A program made the translations under genes and the position numbers. Source: G963691885 sp963691885 (GTDB taxonomy: Bacteria > Pseudomonadota > Alphaproteobacteria > UBA8366 > Aestuariispiraceae). From it: DNA of 64,000 bases. This document shows positions 53,261 to 62,354 of the stretch, piece after piece (the first letter of the stretch is position 1; the number at the start of each line of letters is the position of its first letter). The stretch is from the NCBI GenBank assembly GCA_963691885.1, contig OY829843.1, positions 1-64,000 on the forward strand. Direction: 5' to 3'. The notes under the pieces are model-generated. The model was not told the DNA's origin and searched no databases. It was given only the letters and a program-made list of their open reading frames with translations.

Positions 53261-54909
53261 TTGCCATACAATCTGAGGCTACGGAATCCTTTGACTATGT
53301 TGTGATCGGCGGCGGCACAGCTGGTGCTCTGTTGACAAACCGCCTTAGCGAGGGTGGTTTCAGCGTTTGCCTTTTAGAAGCCGGACCGCACGATCTAAAT
53401 CCCCTCATCCATATTCCCGCTGGATATATCAAGAACGTCTATTCAAAAACTCTGACTTGGAATTTTGAGGCCGAAGCCGGAACAGGCACGGGCGGCCGAC
53501 GAATTTCACTGCCTCAGGGGCGTGTGCTTGGCGGTTCCAGTTCGATCAACGGGCTGAATTATAACCGCGGCCAAAGTGCGGATTACGACCAATGGGCGGC
53601 GCAGGGAAACGCTGGTTGGTCTTATAAGGAAGTGTTGCCTTATTTTCGGCGGAGCGAGAGGAAAATCGGTCCAGCCGATCCGAACTATCGCGGACAAGAT
53701 GGCGAACTGCCGATCACGGATCTGGATTGGCATCATCCGATATCTGAGGCCTTCGTCACCGGGGCTACGGAATTGGGTATCCCGTTAAATCCCGATTATA
53801 ACGGCGAATTTCAGGATGGTGCGGGGTATTTTCAACGGACCATTCATAAAGGGTTGAGGGTGTCTTCCGCGCGGGCTTTCCTGGGAAGCACCCGAAAAAG
53901 ATCGGGCCTGGCGATCCGCACCAATACGCAAGCGACAGCCATCCTGTTCGACGGAAATCGTGCGACTGGCGTGCGTTGTATGACGGGCGGACCGAGCGGA
54001 AAAGCCTCTACCATTCAGGCCCGCCGCGAAGTCATTGTTTCGGCCGGGACGATCAATACGCCGAAGCTATTACAGATATCCGGCGTGGGACCGGCGGATT
54101 TGCTAAATGAATTAAATGTTCCGATAATTCATAATTTGCCAGGTGTCGGCCGTCATCTGCGGGATCACTATGCAGTACGTATGGTATCCCGCGTCAAGAA
54201 CATCCGCACGATCAACAATATGGTGCAAGGACCGCCCTTGCTTCTGGAGATCGCCCGCTGGCTGATGCGCCCACCTAGCTTGCTGGCCATCAGTCCTTCC
54301 CTTGCCCATGTCTTCTGGAAATCCCATACCGAACTGAATCGACCTGATCTGCAGTTCGTTTTTTCTCCGGCAAGTTTTCGCGAGGGTGTCGTCGGGTTGC
54401 TAGACAGGGCTCCCGGGATGACATGCGGCGTCTGGCAGGAACGGCCGGAGAGTACCGGTTATGTAGTAGCGCGATCCACCGACCCCTATGAATCGCCGAT
54501 CATTCAGCCGAATTATCTCACAGAGGAAAAAGACCGACAGGTCCTGCTGGCAGGAATGCGCCTCGGCCGCAACCTGATGCGAACGTCGCCACTGGTTCCG
54601 TACTTCGACAAGGAGACAGCGCCGGGTGACGAGGTGCAAAGCGACGATGAATTCCTCGATTTTGCCCGCCGAAAGGGGACGACAGCCTATCACCTGATTG
54701 GTACAGCCCGAATGGGACCGGTCTCCGATTCTCAAGCAGTTGTCGATAATCGGCTTCTGGTTCGCGGGATTGAGAACCTGCGCATCGTCGACGCCTCGAT
54801 CATGCCGACAATGCCGTCCGCCAACACGAACGCCGCAGTCCTGATGATAGCTGAGAAAGCGTCCGATATGATCTTAGGGCGATCCGCTCCCGCGAGCATC
54901 TCAGACTAA
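53257..54909 (+). CDS. GMC-family oxidoreductase (choline dehydrogenase-like)
   Basis: A 550-residue FAD flavoprotein with the dinucleotide-binding DYVVIGGGTAGALLTNRLSE, GMC signature 1 (GRVLGGSSSINGLNYNRG), signature 2 (VSAGTINTPKLLQISGVG) and the catalytic region AYHLIGTARMG with MPSANTNAAVLMIAEKASD. It oxidises an alcohol; the substrate is unknown. The ATG at 53257 overlaps the upstream stop (ATGA), so in the ancestor a LysR regulator gene was directly upstream. Confidence 0.9.
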   Translation: MIAIQSEATESFDYVVIGGGTAGALLTNRLSEGGFSVCLLEAGPHDLNPLIHIPAGYIKNVYSKTLTWNFEAEAGTGTGGRRISLPQGRVLGGSSSINGLNYNRGQSADYDQWAAQGNAGWSYKEVLPYFRRSERKIGPADPNYRGQDGELPITDLDWHHPISEAFVTGATELGIPLNPDYNGEFQDGAGYFQRTIHKGLRVSSARAFLGSTRKRSGLAIRTNTQATAILFDGNRATGVRCMTGGPSGKASTIQARREVIVSAGTINTPKLLQISGVGPADLLNELNVPIIHNLPGVGRHLRDHYAVRMVSRVKNIRTINNMVQGPPLLLEIARWLMRPPSLLAISPSLAHVFWKSHTELNRPDLQFVFSPASFREGVVGLLDRAPGMTCGVWQERPESTGYVVARSTDPYESPIIQPNYLTEEKDRQVLLAGMRLGRNLMRTSPLVPYFDKETAPGDEVQSDDEFLDFARRKGTTAYHLIGTARMGPVSDSQAVVDNRLLVRGIENLRIVDASIMPTMPSANTNAAVLMIAEKASDMILGRSAPASISD

Positions 54910-55125
54910 TTATCCGCTACCGAAATAAGTCTGGAGGTGCTGTCAGACTAAAGCAAAACCATCTCAGTTTGGGTAATGGGCTAGGGTGGTTTATGCAGCG
55001 AGAAGCTTCTGCCACTCATCCAGTGCGTCGCTGCGTTGAAGCTTGAATTGGTCTCTAGAGTTCAAATGTTTTCCGTTGTTGAGTGTCCGTCCGGTGAACC
55101 GGCTCTTGATATTTCGCGCGGTTAG

Positions 55126-56643
55126 TCAGGCGGCTTGAGCGGGGAAGTTCCAGGGGAGCAGTTCGTCGATGCGGTTGATTTTGTGATCGGCGATGCGGTC
55201 CAGCACCCAGGTGAGCCAGGCTTGCGGGTCAACGTCATTGAGCTTGGCGGTTTCGATCAGGGTGAACGCGATGGCCATGGCCTTGCCACCACCCTCGGAA
55301 CCGGCGAACAGCCAATTCTTGCGCCCGAGCGCCACCGGCTTCATAGCCCGCTCGACGGCGTTGTTGTCCAATTCCAGAACGCCGTGGCCCAGGTAGGCCC
55401 GCGCCTTCGGCAACCGGTTCAGGGCGTAGCGGATCGCGCCAGCAAGCGGTGACTTGCCGGATATCTTCGTCAACTGGGTATCCAGCCATGTCACCAGATC
55501 ATCGAACATAGGCGTAGCGTACTCGCGCCGCAGCGCCACCCGTTCTTCGGGCAATCGGCCACGCGCCTGTTCCTCCACGGCATACAGCGCGGCGATGCGC
55601 TTGATCGCCTCCTCGGCGATGGCTCCGCCCTGAGCTTGATGGACATCGACGAACTTGCGCCGCACATGCGCCACACAGGCCATCTCCGTGGCCGTGTCGG
55701 ATGAGAACAACCCGTTGAACCCGGCGTAGCCGTCGGCATGGATCCAGCCTTGATAATCTGACAGATGCCGGACGGGATGGTCGCCCTTGCGATCGACGGT
55801 GAACCGATACCAGACCCCGGGCGGCGCTCCACCCGCCCATGGCCTTTCGTCGCGCACATAGGCCCACACCCGCGCGGTTTTGGTTTGCTTCGAACCGGGG
55901 GCCTGCATCTTCACAGGGGTGTCATCCGCGAACAGCGCCGGACCCGCCCGCACATGACGACCAATGGCCTCGGCCAAGGGTTCGAGAAGTGCCGTCGATC
56001 GGCCAACCCAATCCGCCAACGTCGAACGTTCAAGATCAATGCCGTCGCGTGCAAAGATCTGGCTTTGGCGGTACAGCGGCAGATGGTCGGCATACTTCGA
56101 GACCAGAACATGGGCCAGCAGTCCCGGACCGGGGCGGCCCTTCTCGATCGGCCGCGACGGTAAGGGAGCCTGGACGATGGCCTCGCAGCAGCTACACGCC
56201 AGACGGGGACGCACGATGCGGTTCACCACAAAACGCCCCGGGATGTATTCCAGCTCTTCCGTGACATCCTCGCACAGGGGCTTGAGTTCGCCACCGCATT
56301 CTCCGCAACTCTCGCCCGCAGACAGATGTGTGTCGTGGCGGGGCAGATGGGCGGGCAGCGGCTTGCGATTGTGCTTGCGCCTGGGCTTCGGCTCCACTTC
56401 GGCGGCCGCGGTTTGTTCCACCGCAGCTTCGGCAATGGCTTCGTCCTCGGCGAAAGTCAGGTGCAGTTGATCCAGGCTCTCGGACTTGGACCCGAAACGG
56501 TGGCGGTTATGGCCCGCCAACTGGTGCTTGAGCTTCTCAATCAGAAGATCGCGAGACTTCAACTCGCCAGCCAGAAGCCCCACCAAGCCCTTCAGTTCGG
56601 CGGGATCGTCGGGCAGCGTTTGAAGATCATTCAACATGACCAT
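55126..56643 (-). CDS. tnpC: IS66 transposase TnpC
   Basis: A 505-residue DDE transposase with the same domain order as the copy at 15209-16738 (coiled coil, CGECGGEL/CSCC zinc region, FADDTPVKM, HADGYAGFNGLF, LELDNNAVERAMKP). It differs from that copy at a few residues (for example RFTVD for RFTFD) and ends four codons earlier. Confidence 0.94.
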   Translation of the reverse strand: MVMLNDLQTLPDDPAELKGLVGLLAGELKSRDLLIEKLKHQLAGHNRHRFGSKSESLDQLHLTFAEDEAIAEAAVEQTAAAEVEPKPRRKHNRKPLPAHLPRHDTHLSAGESCGECGGELKPLCEDVTEELEYIPGRFVVNRIVRPRLACSCCEAIVQAPLPSRPIEKGRPGPGLLAHVLVSKYADHLPLYRQSQIFARDGIDLERSTLADWVGRSTALLEPLAEAIGRHVRAGPALFADDTPVKMQAPGSKQTKTARVWAYVRDERPWAGGAPPGVWYRFTVDRKGDHPVRHLSDYQGWIHADGYAGFNGLFSSDTATEMACVAHVRRKFVDVHQAQGGAIAEEAIKRIAALYAVEEQARGRLPEERVALRREYATPMFDDLVTWLDTQLTKISGKSPLAGAIRYALNRLPKARAYLGHGVLELDNNAVERAMKPVALGRKNWLFAGSEGGGKAMAIAFTLIETAKLNDVDPQAWLTWVLDRIADHKINRIDELLPWNFPAQAA

Positions 56644-56705
56644 CGTATAGCAGAAACACCCTGCAAAGGGAATCCGCAACCGATCCAGTTCTTCGTTTAA
56701 TGGAC

Positions 56706-57062
56706 CTATCCCACGGTCAGGGGACGCCAGGTCCGAGCCGGCATGCGCCAGTCAATTCCTTCCAGCAGCATGGCGAGTTGGGCCGCCGTCACGCCGACCT
56801 TGCCGTCCGCCGGAGACGGCCACACGAACCGGCCCTTCTCCAGCCGCTTGGCGAACAAACATGCCCCCTGGCCGTCCCACCAGATGATCTTGATCAGATC
56901 GCCGCGCCGTCCACGGAACACGAACAGGTGGCTCGAATAGGGATCTTGGCCCAGGACACGCTCCGCCAGAGCCGACAGACCGGCAAACCCTTTGCGCATG
57001 TCCGTCACACCGGCCGCAAGCCATACCCGTGTGTTCACCGGCACCGGGATCATGACAGCCAC
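56706..57062 (-). CDS. tnpB: IS66 accessory protein TnpB
   Basis: 118 residues, same sequence as the TnpB at 14790-15146. Overlaps tnpA by 13 bp, as in the other copy. Confidence 0.94.
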   Translation of the reverse strand: MAVMIPVPVNTRVWLAAGVTDMRKGFAGLSALAERVLGQDPYSSHLFVFRGRRGDLIKIIWWDGQGACLFAKRLEKGRFVWPSPADGKVGVTAAQLAMLLEGIDWRMPARTWRPLTVG

Positions 57063-57409
57063 ACCTTCAGCAAACGCCCCAAAGCATCCGGATCAAAACC
57101 ACCCTCGGCAACAACCTGGTGACCACCAGCCAGTTCGATACGAACCGCAGTCCCAAATGTCGGTGGCCCATCCGCTGCTACCTCCATCTCCGCTCGGACC
57201 GGCGCGGAAACCATCATCGGCAGAAACACCGCATCATGACGCTCCTCCCCATCCGGGGCAAACCGCGCGTCACGCAGCCATTTAAAAATCAAGTTCGCAT
57301 TCATCGAATAACGCTGTGCAACCTGCGCAACCGAAACACCAGGAACCGACGCCTGTAAACAAATGGAACGCTTCTCTTCAGTCGACCAAAACCGACGCTT
57401 CGCTGCCAT
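57050..57409 (-). CDS. tnpA: IS66 TnpA
   Basis: A 119-residue HTH protein (AAKRRFWSTEEKRSIC...VAQVAQRYSMNANLIFKWLRD). The ATG of MAAKRRFW is chosen because it gives the usual IS66 Orf1 start; the longer frame adds 16 residues. Complete here, unlike in the first copy. Confidence 0.9.
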   Translation of the reverse strand: MAAKRRFWSTEEKRSICLQASVPGVSVAQVAQRYSMNANLIFKWLRDARFAPDGEERHDAVFLPMMVSAPVRAEMEVAADGPPTFGTAVRIELAGGHQVVAEGGFDPDALGRLLKVWLS

Positions 57410-58314
57410 CACGATGTACCCTTGGTGTCCACTATCAATGCCGGACACTAGCGCCAATCCTTCCGCTCAGAAAAGAGCGGGTTCACCGGACGGACACGTT
57501 GTTGAAGTGGTTGTAGACAGAAGAATGGAGAGCGACGAACTTCTGTAAACTTCGCATTCGCCTAAACCGTTGCATAGCCCGTTCCCGTCGTCGGAAGGGT
57601 AGGTGAGAGTTCTCAACTCGGTTGTTATACAAACGTCCCACCTCTTGCTCTTGGGAAGAGTTGATCTCCTTTAAAGCGGCTTTGTAAGAACGGAAGCGAT
57701 CTGTCACTACGATTCTTGGCTTTCCGTATCGTTTAATCGCTTTCTTAGGAAAAGCGAGAGCAGCCGCCTTATCCCACCGTTTGGTTATATAGGATTCCAA
57801 CACTTCATCTTCGTGATCAACCGCGCTTCAAAGGTAATGCTGCTCACCATCGATTTTCACAAACACCTTATCCACATGCCACTGCCAATTGGAATAGCAC
57901 TTCAATCTTGAGGCCCTGTTTCTTCTGATCTGATAAGCGAACATGGGTCCGAACAGGTTCCACCAGTAATAGACGGTCTCATGGCAAACATCGACGCCGC
58001 GTTCATGCAGCAGATCTTCGACGTTCCGTAGCGAGAGCGGAAACCGGAGATACAACATGAACGCTAGTCGGATGATCTCAGGAGAGGTTTTGAAATAGCG
58101 AAAGCGGTTCGGATTTTTCATCTGAAGAGGGTAGGGAGCACCGAACTCCCACTCAAACCGCTTTCCTCTGACAACCCCACCCTGGGGGTTGGCATGTCAC
58201 TCAGGAACCGCGACAAACTGGAGCCATTGCCACGATAGACCTTGGTTTCTGATACGTGATCTGAATGGATGGTTTTGACCATTTCTCATTGAAACCCTTC
58301 AGAAAACGCGTGTT

Positions 58315-59127
58315 TCAGGTTTGGCCTAATTTTGCCAGCTGCTTAATCGATTTCATGCCTGACTGTGCAACGGCGTCCGCATCGGCTCTCTGAAGTTCGG
58401 GGTCAAAACATTCCAGCGAGATTGTACCGTCATAGCCGGTAGTGTGGAGATGCGCCATGAAATCCCTTAACGGAAATTCGCCCTGACCCGGCAGCCGTCT
58501 GTGGCGGCGGCTCCAGTTCATGTAGTCCAGATTGAGGAAAGGAGCATCCGAGATCTGAACCAGAAAAATGCGTTCGGCGGGAATTCTGGCGATCGGGGTC
58601 ATGTCGAACCGGTGTGCGCATATGTGAAAGGTATCCAGGACAACACCGACATTGGCGTTCCCGGTTTTGTCGATGATTTCCCAGGCATGCCGGTAGTCAA
58701 AAACATGTGTGCCCCAGGCAATCGCCTCGTAAGCCAGCCGGAGCCCGCGTTGCGCTGCCATGTCTCCCAGTTCGTGTAGGTCCGAAACAATAAGGGCATC
58801 GTCATTGAGGCCGTCAGGCGACGTACTGGAGCAGGCCATGACCATCCCAGCTCCAAGCTCAGCCGCAATGTCGAAATGTTTTCCGGCTTCTGAGAAGGCC
58901 CTGCCACGCCGGGATGCAGGCTGCCCTTCTGAATCGCGCAGGGGAAAATAGCTGGCGATGGACATGCCAAGATCCCGGACCACCCGACCGATGACATTAG
59001 CTTTGTGAGGGTCCTGCACCAGATCTGCATCGAACAGTTCCACCTGCAGGAATCCGGCGCGCGCGGCCGCCTCAAGTCGCTGTGTAAGCGATCCTCCTAG
59101 TGTGACAGTTGCGATCGATTTCTTCAT
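58315..59127 (-). CDS. quiC: 3-dehydroshikimate dehydratase, QuiC-like TIM barrel
   Basis: A 270-residue sugar-phosphate-isomerase-type TIM barrel. It begins KKSIATVTLGGSLTQRLEAAARAGF and contains LAYEAIAWGTHVFDYRHAWE, VVLDTFHICAH, FLVQISDAPFL and RRLPGQGEFPL. These are the metal- and substrate-binding blocks of the dehydratase half of QuiC/QsuB-type enzymes, which turn 3-dehydroshikimate into protocatechuate. The C-terminal HPPD-like domain of the large Pseudomonas form is absent. Its ATG overlaps the stop of the FAD dehydrogenase gene (TGATG), and a dehydroquinase is encoded upstream, which supports a quinate/shikimate pathway. Confidence 0.78.
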   Translation of the reverse strand: MKKSIATVTLGGSLTQRLEAAARAGFLQVELFDADLVQDPHKANVIGRVVRDLGMSIASYFPLRDSEGQPASRRGRAFSEAGKHFDIAAELGAGMVMACSSTSPDGLNDDALIVSDLHELGDMAAQRGLRLAYEAIAWGTHVFDYRHAWEIIDKTGNANVGVVLDTFHICAHRFDMTPIARIPAERIFLVQISDAPFLNLDYMNWSRRHRRLPGQGEFPLRDFMAHLHTTGYDGTISLECFDPELQRADADAVAQSGMKSIKQLAKLGQT

Positions 59128-60845
59128 CACGAATTCGCCTTGGACGCATGTGCGTGCGCATGCCTTGCCGCCAGCCACGCAAAGGCCATAGCTGGTCCTA
59201 GCGTTATGCCCGGGCCTGGATAGCGGCCGGCCATTATTGACGCCATGTCATTCCCGCAGGCATAGAGGCCTTCGATTGGCGTTCCACTCACGTTCAGGAC
59301 ACGGGCCGAGGAATCGGTGACCAGGCCGGCACTGGCGCCGATGTCACCGGCCCGGATCTCAAGCGCATGGTAGGGCGGTGTGGCAACCGGCCCCAGACAC
59401 GGGTTTGGCAGATGATCAGGGTCGCCAAGATTCTGCTGGTATGCATCCTCTCCCTTTCCGAATTCCACATCCTTGCCAGTGCTGGCGTATTTATCGTTCT
59501 GACTGACCGTTGCATCCAACGCTTCTTCAGGCACACCGATTTTCTTGGCCAGTATGGGCAGCGTGTCTGCGGATCTGATATATCCGTCGGCGATGGTAGC
59601 TTTCAGGTTCAGCTTTTTGGGGCGCACCATGCCCAGACCGTGTTTTTCCATGAACCGGTCATCGCAGATCACATGGCACGGCTGACCCGGAAACTTTTGC
59701 GCCATCGACAGGAGCGCCTCGCCAAAAAGATGATAGGTGGTGGCTTCGTTGACAAACCGCTGCCCTGCGGGATTGACGGCAATGGCGCCTGGCTTGCCCC
59801 GGTCCAGAACAAAGTGTGGAAACACAGCTATGCTGCCGTCGCGCCGGGTTCTTTGGGAAACGGGTGCCCAGAAACTGTTGCTCCCGTATAATTCGCCCAG
59901 CCGGGCGCCGTGCCTCGTTGCAAGATTGTACCCGTCACCTGTGGCACCATCTGTGACGGTTGAATGTTGCGAAAGGGTTTCCGGCATCAGGCTGGCACGC
60001 AGTTCGGGATGATGCGAAATCCCTCCTGTCGCAAGGATAACACCGGCGGACGCGGCAACATGCCGGGTATCCCCGCCCTGTCTCAGTTCTGCGCCGCTGA
60101 TCCGTCCCTTGTCCATGGTCAGCGACAGGGTTTCGGTCGACATCAATAGCGGGACATTGCGACGGCAAAGGGCCTGAAACAGCCGTCCGGTCAGTGCATT
60201 CCCCATCTTGAGCCTGGTGCCACGCGGAAACCTGAGTCGGTCCTTGCCGAATCGGCACAATAACCTGACGGTATGCATGAATGATTTCGCGCTGCGGAAG
60301 GCCGACATCAGATGTGCGATATCGCCACGGTCCACCATCATGCCGCCAAACAGGGTAAATTCTGGCAGGGGTGGGCGTAGCTGGCCGAACCTGCGGCCCA
60401 GGACGTCGCCGTCAAACGGCAATGCTTCGAGAACCCGCCCGGAGGTTTTGGCTCCCTCCAGGTTTGCCAGATAGTCAGGATGGTACGGATAGGCCCGGAA
60501 TTCCATGCAATCGTGATCCTCCAGGAATCTGACCATTTCAGGCGCCGCACGCAGGAAGGCCGATGCCAGTTCTTCGTCCAGCCGTTCCCCGACAGCATTT
60601 CGCAAGTAAGTCAGTGCCTCGTCAAAACTGTCCTGGCCCGGCGGAGAATGGTGACTGGCTGGTGCCCACACCGAACCGGCTGACAGCGCCGACGTGCCAC
60701 CAACCTGGTCAGTTTTTTCCACAAGGGCGACCCGCATACCCAGCACAGCGCCGGTCAGGGCTGCCGTCATTCCGGCAGCACCTGCCCCCAACACAAGCAG
60801 ATCCACGTCCTCTGTATTCCGGAGCCTGGTATTCTGAGCGTGCAT
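59127..60845 (-). CDS. FAD-dependent dehydrogenase (KstD/fumarate reductase type)
   Basis: A 572-residue flavoprotein. The N-terminal FAD motif is DLLVLGAGAAGMTAALTGAVLG, followed by EKTDQVGGTSALSAGSVWAP; the C-terminal FAD segment is LYACGNDMASIMAGRYPGPG, then LGPAMAFAWLAA. It resembles 3-ketosteroid-1-dehydrogenases and related enzymes that introduce a double bond next to a carbonyl. Between a dehydroquinase and a dehydroshikimate dehydratase it could act on a ring acid such as a quinate or cyclohexanone-carboxylate derivative. That substrate is inference. Confidence 0.85.
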   Translation of the reverse strand: MHAQNTRLRNTEDVDLLVLGAGAAGMTAALTGAVLGMRVALVEKTDQVGGTSALSAGSVWAPASHHSPPGQDSFDEALTYLRNAVGERLDEELASAFLRAAPEMVRFLEDHDCMEFRAYPYHPDYLANLEGAKTSGRVLEALPFDGDVLGRRFGQLRPPLPEFTLFGGMMVDRGDIAHLMSAFRSAKSFMHTVRLLCRFGKDRLRFPRGTRLKMGNALTGRLFQALCRRNVPLLMSTETLSLTMDKGRISGAELRQGGDTRHVAASAGVILATGGISHHPELRASLMPETLSQHSTVTDGATGDGYNLATRHGARLGELYGSNSFWAPVSQRTRRDGSIAVFPHFVLDRGKPGAIAVNPAGQRFVNEATTYHLFGEALLSMAQKFPGQPCHVICDDRFMEKHGLGMVRPKKLNLKATIADGYIRSADTLPILAKKIGVPEEALDATVSQNDKYASTGKDVEFGKGEDAYQQNLGDPDHLPNPCLGPVATPPYHALEIRAGDIGASAGLVTDSSARVLNVSGTPIEGLYACGNDMASIMAGRYPGPGITLGPAMAFAWLAARHAHAHASKANS

Positions 60846-60852
60846 CCCCTGA

Positions 60853-61335
60853 TCACACAGGGCCGGTCCGGACCGGGTTTGGCAAGCTTTTGGGAATTGC
60901 GTCTAGCATACGTATTGCCGATTGCATGGCGACTATGTAACCGTAAGCCCCCAGTCCACAAATAACACCTGTTGCAACGGTAGAAAGTATCGAATGCCGG
61001 TGCATTTCGTCCCGGGCGTGGATGTTGGAGATATGCGTCTCGATGATTGGCCCGTCGAACATCTTTAACGCATCCAGCACCGGGATCGAATGAAATGAAA
61101 ACCCGGCGGGATTGATGATAATGGCATCCACCGATTTGCGTGCTTCCTGAATCCAGTCCACCAGCAAACCCTCGTGGTTGGTTTGATGGAAACGCAGGTC
61201 GACATTCAGCAATTCACTGTATTCACGGCAACTGGCCTCGATAGCATCGAGGGTTGTTGACCCGTAAACCTCCGGCTCACGCTCACCCAACAAGTTCAGG
61301 TTGGACCCGTTCAGTATCATCAGGCGACGTCCCAT
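60853..61335 (-). CDS. aroQ: type II 3-dehydroquinate dehydratase (catabolic context)
   Basis: A 160-residue type II dehydroquinase: ILNGSNLNLLGEREPEVYG with the catalytic Tyr in YG, FHQTNHEGLLVDWIQEA (substrate Asn/Glu), NPAGFSFHSIPVLDAL and ETHISNIHARDEMHRHS with the catalytic His. GPN is GSN and the NPGAYTH segment is NPAGFSFH, a deviation from biosynthetic AroQ. AGGAGACCC precedes the ATG. It is the first gene of a three-gene operon, 7 bp before the FAD dehydrogenase gene. Confidence 0.85.
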   Translation of the reverse strand: MGRRLMILNGSNLNLLGEREPEVYGSTTLDAIEASCREYSELLNVDLRFHQTNHEGLLVDWIQEARKSVDAIIINPAGFSFHSIPVLDALKMFDGPIIETHISNIHARDEMHRHSILSTVATGVICGLGAYGYIVAMQSAIRMLDAIPKSLPNPVRTGPV

Positions 61336-61636
61336 TTTGGGTCTCCTTTTACGGTGCTGTCAGGCGAATGCGGATTCGTCACAGTTGAATGAAATATTGG
61401 AATTTCCGGCTTTACAAGTTAGCTCTTCGAAACACGTCCAATATCGAGCGTAGAGCACATATTCGCCGACGTAGAACGTGGTCTGCTTTTGGCACTAAGC
61501 CGACACGCTGCCGCTTCGTATTACTAGTCCGCTATGGGGCCAGCAGCTGACCTGCATCTTCCAAGCGGAAGAGTTCCGCTTTGTGCCAGAAGCGGAAAAT
61601 GCCTAGCGCGACCAAAGTTTGCCTAACGTCATACAG
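61336..61636. other. promoter region with IS6-end relic
   Basis: GGTGCTGTCAGGCGAATGCG at 61353-61372 matches the IS6 end; it lies 17 bp upstream of the aroQ ATG. No gene is visible. Further right (61545-61605) short GCGGAA repeats occur. Confidence 0.5.
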
Positions 61637-61987
61637 TTATTGGCAAAAAGCGTCTCTCGTTTCAGAGATGCAGGTCAATAAGTCAGAAATCTGCTTCTCA
61701 AGCTCGTGGCCGACCTGCTCTTTGCACAAGCGTTCCACTAAAGCCGCCCGCAACTTCAAACGAACGCAATCCAAGTTTGCGCTAGCTCCCTTTAGTTGGT
61801 GCGCGACCCTTTCCAATTTTCGCAGATTATGTTTTTTGGCAGTGATCTCAACTTCGAGGAACTCCAATTCCTCGATAAACGTGTCTACTAGCAATTCAAA
61901 CTTGTCCTGACCAATTGCATTACTCAACATTTCAAGATGTTCTGAATTAATCAGAGGTTCCAAATAATCTTCTTCCGAATTCTTCAT
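61637..61987 (-). CDS. Hpt-domain phosphotransfer protein
   Basis: A 116-residue helical protein with the histidine phosphotransfer motif VAHQLKGASANLDCVRL (phospho-acceptor His near residue 63, Lys-Gly-Ala after it) and the helix-rich remainder of a stand-alone Hpt. It would pass phosphate between a hybrid kinase and a response regulator. No such partner is encoded in the window. Confidence 0.85.
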   Translation of the reverse strand: MKNSEEDYLEPLINSEHLEMLSNAIGQDKFELLVDTFIEELEFLEVEITAKKHNLRKLERVAHQLKGASANLDCVRLKLRAALVERLCKEQVGHELEKQISDLLTCISETRDAFCQ

Positions 61988-62337
61988 ACGTTTCCCTTCA
62001 GTCTTAACAATTAGGCAGGTTTCTCAACCCTGCTTCCGAAATGGGCTTTCATGATAACAACTATTCTAGGTAGAGGTCTTGATATGAATCAATTGTCCAC
62101 TCCGCATCAAGAGTTGGCACAGAGGCCCCCTTAATGCGAGTCCGCTTCTCAATATAATATGATGGCTTTTGAGGGATACCCGGTTTAAGTGCGATAAAAA
62201 TCATTCGTGGAAGCGATCCAAACTGGCTGCTTTGGGCCAAAAACGGACGTTGAGCATATGGTACTACCAGTTCCTCATTGGCCTACAAACCATACCAAAC
62301 ACTTAGGCATTCCCCGCTTTCGATCTTACAAAAAATA
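61988..62337. other. no recognised gene
   Basis: The stretch upstream of the Hpt gene and left of the truncated IS3. It contains CTGGCTGCTTTGGGCCAAAAACGGAC-like sequence of unknown origin and several short AT-rich runs. No supported frame. Confidence 0.35.
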
Positions 62338-62354
62338 TGAGGTCGTTTTGTATT

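Larger units (their letters stand above)
55083..57497 (-). mobile_element. complete IS66-family element (2415 bp)
   Basis: Inverted ends GTGTCCGTCCGGTGAACC with the following GCTCTT, at 55083 and 57497. An 8-bp target duplication GTTGTTGA is at 55075-55082 and 57498-57505. It carries tnpA, tnpB and tnpC intact and is inverted relative to the truncated copy at 14500-16769. Confidence 0.95.
54991..58121 (-). pseudogene. IS6 transposase, interrupted and nonsense-mutated
   Basis: The N-terminal part (57828-58121) has NVEDLLHERGVDVCHETV and WHVDKVFVKIDGEQHYL (first Asp). An in-frame TGA replaces the family's Trp after HYL. The frame then continues SAVDHEDEVLESY, IVVTDRFRSYKAAL (second Asp) and NNRVENSHLPFRRRERAM (Glu) to HFNN, where IS66 is inserted. 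The last codons (HLNSRDQFKLQRSDALDEW) lie at 54991-55082. Confidence 0.88.
54936..58178 (-). mobile_element. IS6-family element split by IS66
   Basis: Ends GGTGCTGTCAGACTAAAGC (54936) and the inverted GGGGTTGTCAGAGGAAAGC (58178). Without the IS66 and its 8-bp duplication the element is 820 bp, the usual IS6 length. No target duplication was found around it, so flanking recombination probably occurred. Confidence 0.85.
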
